Origin: an uncultured Azospirillum sp.
GTDB taxonomy: Bacteria; Pseudomonadota; Alphaproteobacteria; Azospirillales; Azospirillaceae
DNA: 7,511 nucleotides
Direction: 5' to 3'
Assembly (NCBI GenBank): GCA_937960755.1
Contig: CALGOL010000669.1
Span: 1-7,511, forward strand
Under the pieces are notes generated by a model that saw only the letters and a program-made list of their open reading frames with translations, searched no databases and was not told where the DNA came from. Below are positions 6,142 through 7,511 of the stretch, piece after piece (position 1 is the first letter of the stretch; the number at the start of each line of letters is the position of its first letter). A program made the translations under genes and the position numbers.

Positions 6142-6864
6142 CTATTCTCCCCGTTTTTCCAGCAACGCCCGTTGCGCCTTGATGTGGCGGGCGGCGTTGG
6201 AGACGCCTTGCCGCCCGCCCAGCACCAGCACCACGCCGGTGGCCGCCAGCATGAAAAAAAGCGGGTCGATGAACCACCACAACGCCGCCAGCGCGAAATA
6301 ATAAGACCGCATGCCGCCGTTGAAGGCGCGCACCGCCATGCTGAGGGTGTCGGCGATGTTTTCCGCCATCGCCAGCATCTCCGGCCGATCGAACGGCGGA
6401 TGCGGGGCGGAGCCGATCAGCGCCAAACAATAATTGAACTGCCGCAGCGCCCAGGTGAATTTCAAAAAGGCGTAGGCGAAAATCCCCACCAGCAGCAGAA
6501 CCTTGGTTTCAAAGAACGGCCGCGACACCTTGGCGGCCACGGTCAGGCTCATGACGATGTCATGCGCTTTGTCGATGACGCCGAACGACCCAACCAGACC
6601 GGCCAAGATCAAAATGGTGGTGGAGGCGAAAAAGGTGCAGCTATGCATGGTGTGGCCCACCAGCACCGCATCCACCATGCGGTTGTCGCGCTCCAGCATG
6701 CGGGCCATCCAGGCGCGGCGCATGACGTGAAGGTTCTGATTGATGATCCCGCGCCCGCGCAGCAAGTAATCTTGCGCCACGTTGAACGTGATCCAGACAA
6801 TGAAGAACCAGACCAGCGCCGTCACGTCCAGCGTCGAGGCGTCGGGGGGAAGCAGGCCGTTCAC
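6142..6864 (-). CDS. DUF599 family membrane protein
   Basis: Encodes a 240-residue integral membrane protein recognised as DUF599, a family of unknown function found mainly in Proteobacteria and also in plants. Hydrophobic helices lie at about 11-29, 75-97, 118-138 and 187-217; the last is long enough to be two. Family-typical stretches are the Thr/Ser-rich helix from HSCTFFASTTILILAG (residue 74 on), RPFFETKVLLLV at 115-126, and FLKFTWALRQFNYCLALIG at 133-151. The start is GTG at 6864-6862, supported by a strong AAGGAG 8 bases before it. It overlaps the stop codon of the upstream ribbon-helix-helix gene (GTGA), so the two are almost certainly co-transcribed and probably translationally coupled. 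The gene ends at TAG, converging on the DUF4337 gene. No catalytic motif is evident; a transport or sensing role would be guesswork. Confidence 0.87.
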   Translation of the reverse strand: MNGLLPPDASTLDVTALVWFFIVWITFNVAQDYLLRGRGIINQNLHVMRRAWMARMLERDNRMVDAVLVGHTMHSCTFFASTTILILAGLVGSFGVIDKAHDIVMSLTVAAKVSRPFFETKVLLLVGIFAYAFLKFTWALRQFNYCLALIGSAPHPPFDRPEMLAMAENIADTLSMAVRAFNGGMRSYYFALAALWWFIDPLFFMLAATGVVLVLGGRQGVSNAARHIKAQRALLEKRGE

Positions 6865-7112
6865 CGGGCGGCTCCTTCAGTTAGCGCATCGCCAGTTAGC
6901 GCATCGCCAGTTGGCGCGCCGCGATAGGCGTTCAGCACGTAAACCCTGATGGCGCTGGACAGATTGCCGTCGCGCGCCGCGTCGATTTCCGCGATCAGCG
7001 CCGCAGCCGACAGCCCGCGCGCCGCCGCCAGATCGCGCAAGGCGTCCCAGAACGGTTCTTCCAGCGATACGCTGGTCTGATGGCCGGCGATGGAGACGGA
7101 ACGTTTCTTCAT
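6861..7112 (-). CDS. Ribbon-helix-helix (RHH_4-type) small protein, putative DNA-binding
   Basis: Encodes an 83-residue protein with the RHH_4-type pattern. A beta-strand KRSVSIAGHQTSVSLEE (3-19) is followed by helix 1 FWDALRDLAAARG (21-33), a turn at LS, helix 2 AAALIAEIDAAR (36-47), and the characteristic NLSSAIRVYVLNAYR (50-64). Ribbon-helix-helix proteins usually bind DNA as dimers through the strand and often repress transcription; targets of this subfamily are not known to me. The tail (67-81) is three five-residue units, PTGDA, LTGDA and LTEGA. The ATG at 7112 is the only sensible start, since an in-frame stop lies 2 codons before it (7119-7121) and the family begins here. However, the nearby GAAGGAG (7114-7120) leaves only one base before the ATG, which is unusually close. 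The gene is first in the unit with DUF599. Confidence 0.85.
   Translation of the reverse strand: MKKRSVSIAGHQTSVSLEEPFWDALRDLAAARGLSAAALIAEIDAARDGNLSSAIRVYVLNAYRGAPTGDALTGDALTEGAAR
6873..6878 (-). promoter_or_regulatory. Ribosome binding site for DUF599 inside the end of the RHH gene
   Basis: On the - strand GAAGGA(G) lies 8 bases before the GTG start at 6864 and within the last codons of the RHH gene (encoding TEG). It replaces the equivalent bases of the 15-base repeat unit next to it, which suggests the last unit has been kept for translation of the downstream gene. Confidence 0.75.
6879..6917. repeat. 15-bp in-frame tandem repeat at the 3' end of the RHH gene
   Basis: AGTTAGCGCATCGCC occurs at 6879-6893 and again, identical, at 6894-6908, followed by a partial copy AGTTGGCGC (8 of 9 bases) at 6909-6917. 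In the protein this gives five-residue units ending in TGDA. Because the unit is a multiple of three, copy-number changes would keep the frame and the GTGA junction. Confidence 0.9.
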
Positions 7113-7240
7113 GCTCCTTCATCCGCTCTCGCCGCTTTTTTTTCAAGCGCGGGCGTTTGTTTTGAATGTTTGTTCTTGATAAGTTCCGATAGTTGAGCAA
7201 ATCTCTTGTTCATGGTTCATTCCTGGCCGAGGAGGCGAAT
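7113..7240. promoter_or_regulatory. Divergent intergenic region, likely holding two promoters
   Basis: This 128-base gap separates the leftward RHH-DUF599 unit from the rightward gene at 7241 and is markedly richer in A/T than its surroundings, especially 7136-7220. It contains a T8 run (7136-7143) and several TTGTT/TTGAA-like hexamers. I cannot assign a -35/-10 pair with acceptable spacing on either strand; the closest on the + strand is TTGTTT (7157-7162) with GATAAG (7178-7183), only 15 bases apart. An autoregulatory operator for the RHH protein would be expected here but no clear palindrome is visible. Confidence 0.4.
7229..7235 (+). promoter_or_regulatory. Ribosome binding site for the gene at 7241
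   Basis: GAGGAGG lies 5 bases before the ATG at 7241, an almost perfect Shine-Dalgarno sequence, and is the main evidence that the + strand frame is the real gene here. Confidence 0.75.
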
Positions 7241-7511
7241 ATGCGCTGGAATCAAACGATTCGGGGGAATCAAACGATTCAGGACGATCATGACGATGTC
7301 TGCCGCTGGGGCGAATGCGATGCGGGCGGGGCGGCGGTGGAAGCCTGGATCGCCCGCGGCCGGATGAAGGAAATGCAGGCCAAGGGCTGGCGGGCGCTCG
7401 GGCCGATCCGTGAAGACGCGGTGTGGATGCGCGGCCCCGATCCCGACGCGGCGGCGCGGCATGAAGTCTGGAAGCCGCTGGCGGTTCCGGCTGCTGCTGC
7501 GCAGCGGTTGC
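7241..7511 (+). CDS. Hypothetical protein, N-terminal part, 3' truncated by the window
   Basis: The frame opens with ATG after a strong GAGGAGG and stays open for 90 codons to the window edge. Third positions are mostly G or C, as in the neighbouring genes, which supports real coding. The first residues include a duplicated NQTIRG/NQTIQD unit, then an acidic His/Asp stretch (DDHDD) and a CRWGEC motif with two cysteines. After that comes an Ala/Arg/Trp-rich region including AWIARGRMKEMQAKGWRALG and WMRGPDPDAAARHEVW. No signal peptide or membrane segment is seen. I do not recognise the family. An in-frame TAG at 7190-7192 limits upstream extension. A frame on the opposite strand (7462-7217) is open too but has no supporting start signals. 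Confidence 0.6.
   Translation, partial: MRWNQTIRGNQTIQDDHDDVCRWGECDAGGAAVEAWIARGRMKEMQAKGWRALGPIREDAVWMRGPDPDAAARHEVWKPLAVPAAAAQRL
7250..7280. repeat. 13-bp direct repeat, 18-bp period, at the start of the hypothetical gene
   Basis: AATCAAACGATTC occurs at 7250-7262 and 7268-7280, separated by five G residues, giving an in-frame 18-base duplication that encodes NQTIRG then NQTIQD. Each copy has the inverted ends AATC and GATT, so the pair could also be read as two operator-like half-palindromes just inside the gene. Confidence 0.85.

Noticed and set aside
6172..6927. 251-codon open frame on the + strand opposite DUF599
   Set aside because: It is antisense to a recognisable membrane protein and yields a His/Gln/Arg-rich low-complexity product.
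7217..7462. 81-codon open frame on the - strand opposite the gene at 7241
   Set aside because: The + strand frame has a near-perfect ribosome binding site, an ATG and typical third-position G/C bias, while this one has none of these and would crowd the RHH promoter region.

Overview
The window is GC-rich chromosomal DNA, densely coding on both strands. It most likely comes from an alphaproteobacterium, possibly of the Rhodospirillales. That placement is inferred from the combination of an AsmA/YhdP-type envelope protein, a DUF599 membrane protein and an RHH_4-type ribbon-helix-helix protein, together with strong G/C preference at third codon positions. No rRNA, tRNA, CRISPR array, insertion sequence or phage gene was seen.

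Layout on the + strand. Positions 1-624 hold the 3' end of a large AsmA-like protein gene. A 225-base gap (625-849) contains five consecutive predicted stem-loops. pgi (850-2505) encodes glucose-6-phosphate isomerase. A 383-base gap (2506-2888) carries a probable pgi terminator, two long inverted repeats and a good sigma-32-like heat-shock promoter for the next gene. lon (2889-5324) encodes the ATP-dependent protease Lon and ends at a textbook intrinsic terminator. A DUF4337 membrane protein gene (5423-6004) follows.

Layout on the - strand. A two-gene unit is read leftward: a small ribbon-helix-helix protein (7112-6861), then a DUF599 membrane protein (6864-6142), joined by a 4-base GTGA overlap. 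It converges on the DUF4337 gene across a 137-base gap with two hairpins. Divergent from it, a + strand gene of unknown function starts at 7241 and runs off the window; it has a strong ribosome binding site and an 18-base tandem duplication near its start.

How the genes relate. pgi (central carbon metabolism), lon (protein quality control) and the AsmA-like gene (outer envelope) appear to be independent transcription units. The only clear operon is the RHH-DUF599 pair. lon is not flanked here by clpX or hupB, the usual alphaproteobacterial neighbours. The region reads as ordinary housekeeping chromosome. The points worth a second look are in the intergenic DNA (structured leader before pgi, inverted repeats around the lon promoter) and in the coupled RHH-DUF599 unit. 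I saw no convincing new defence or mobile system.
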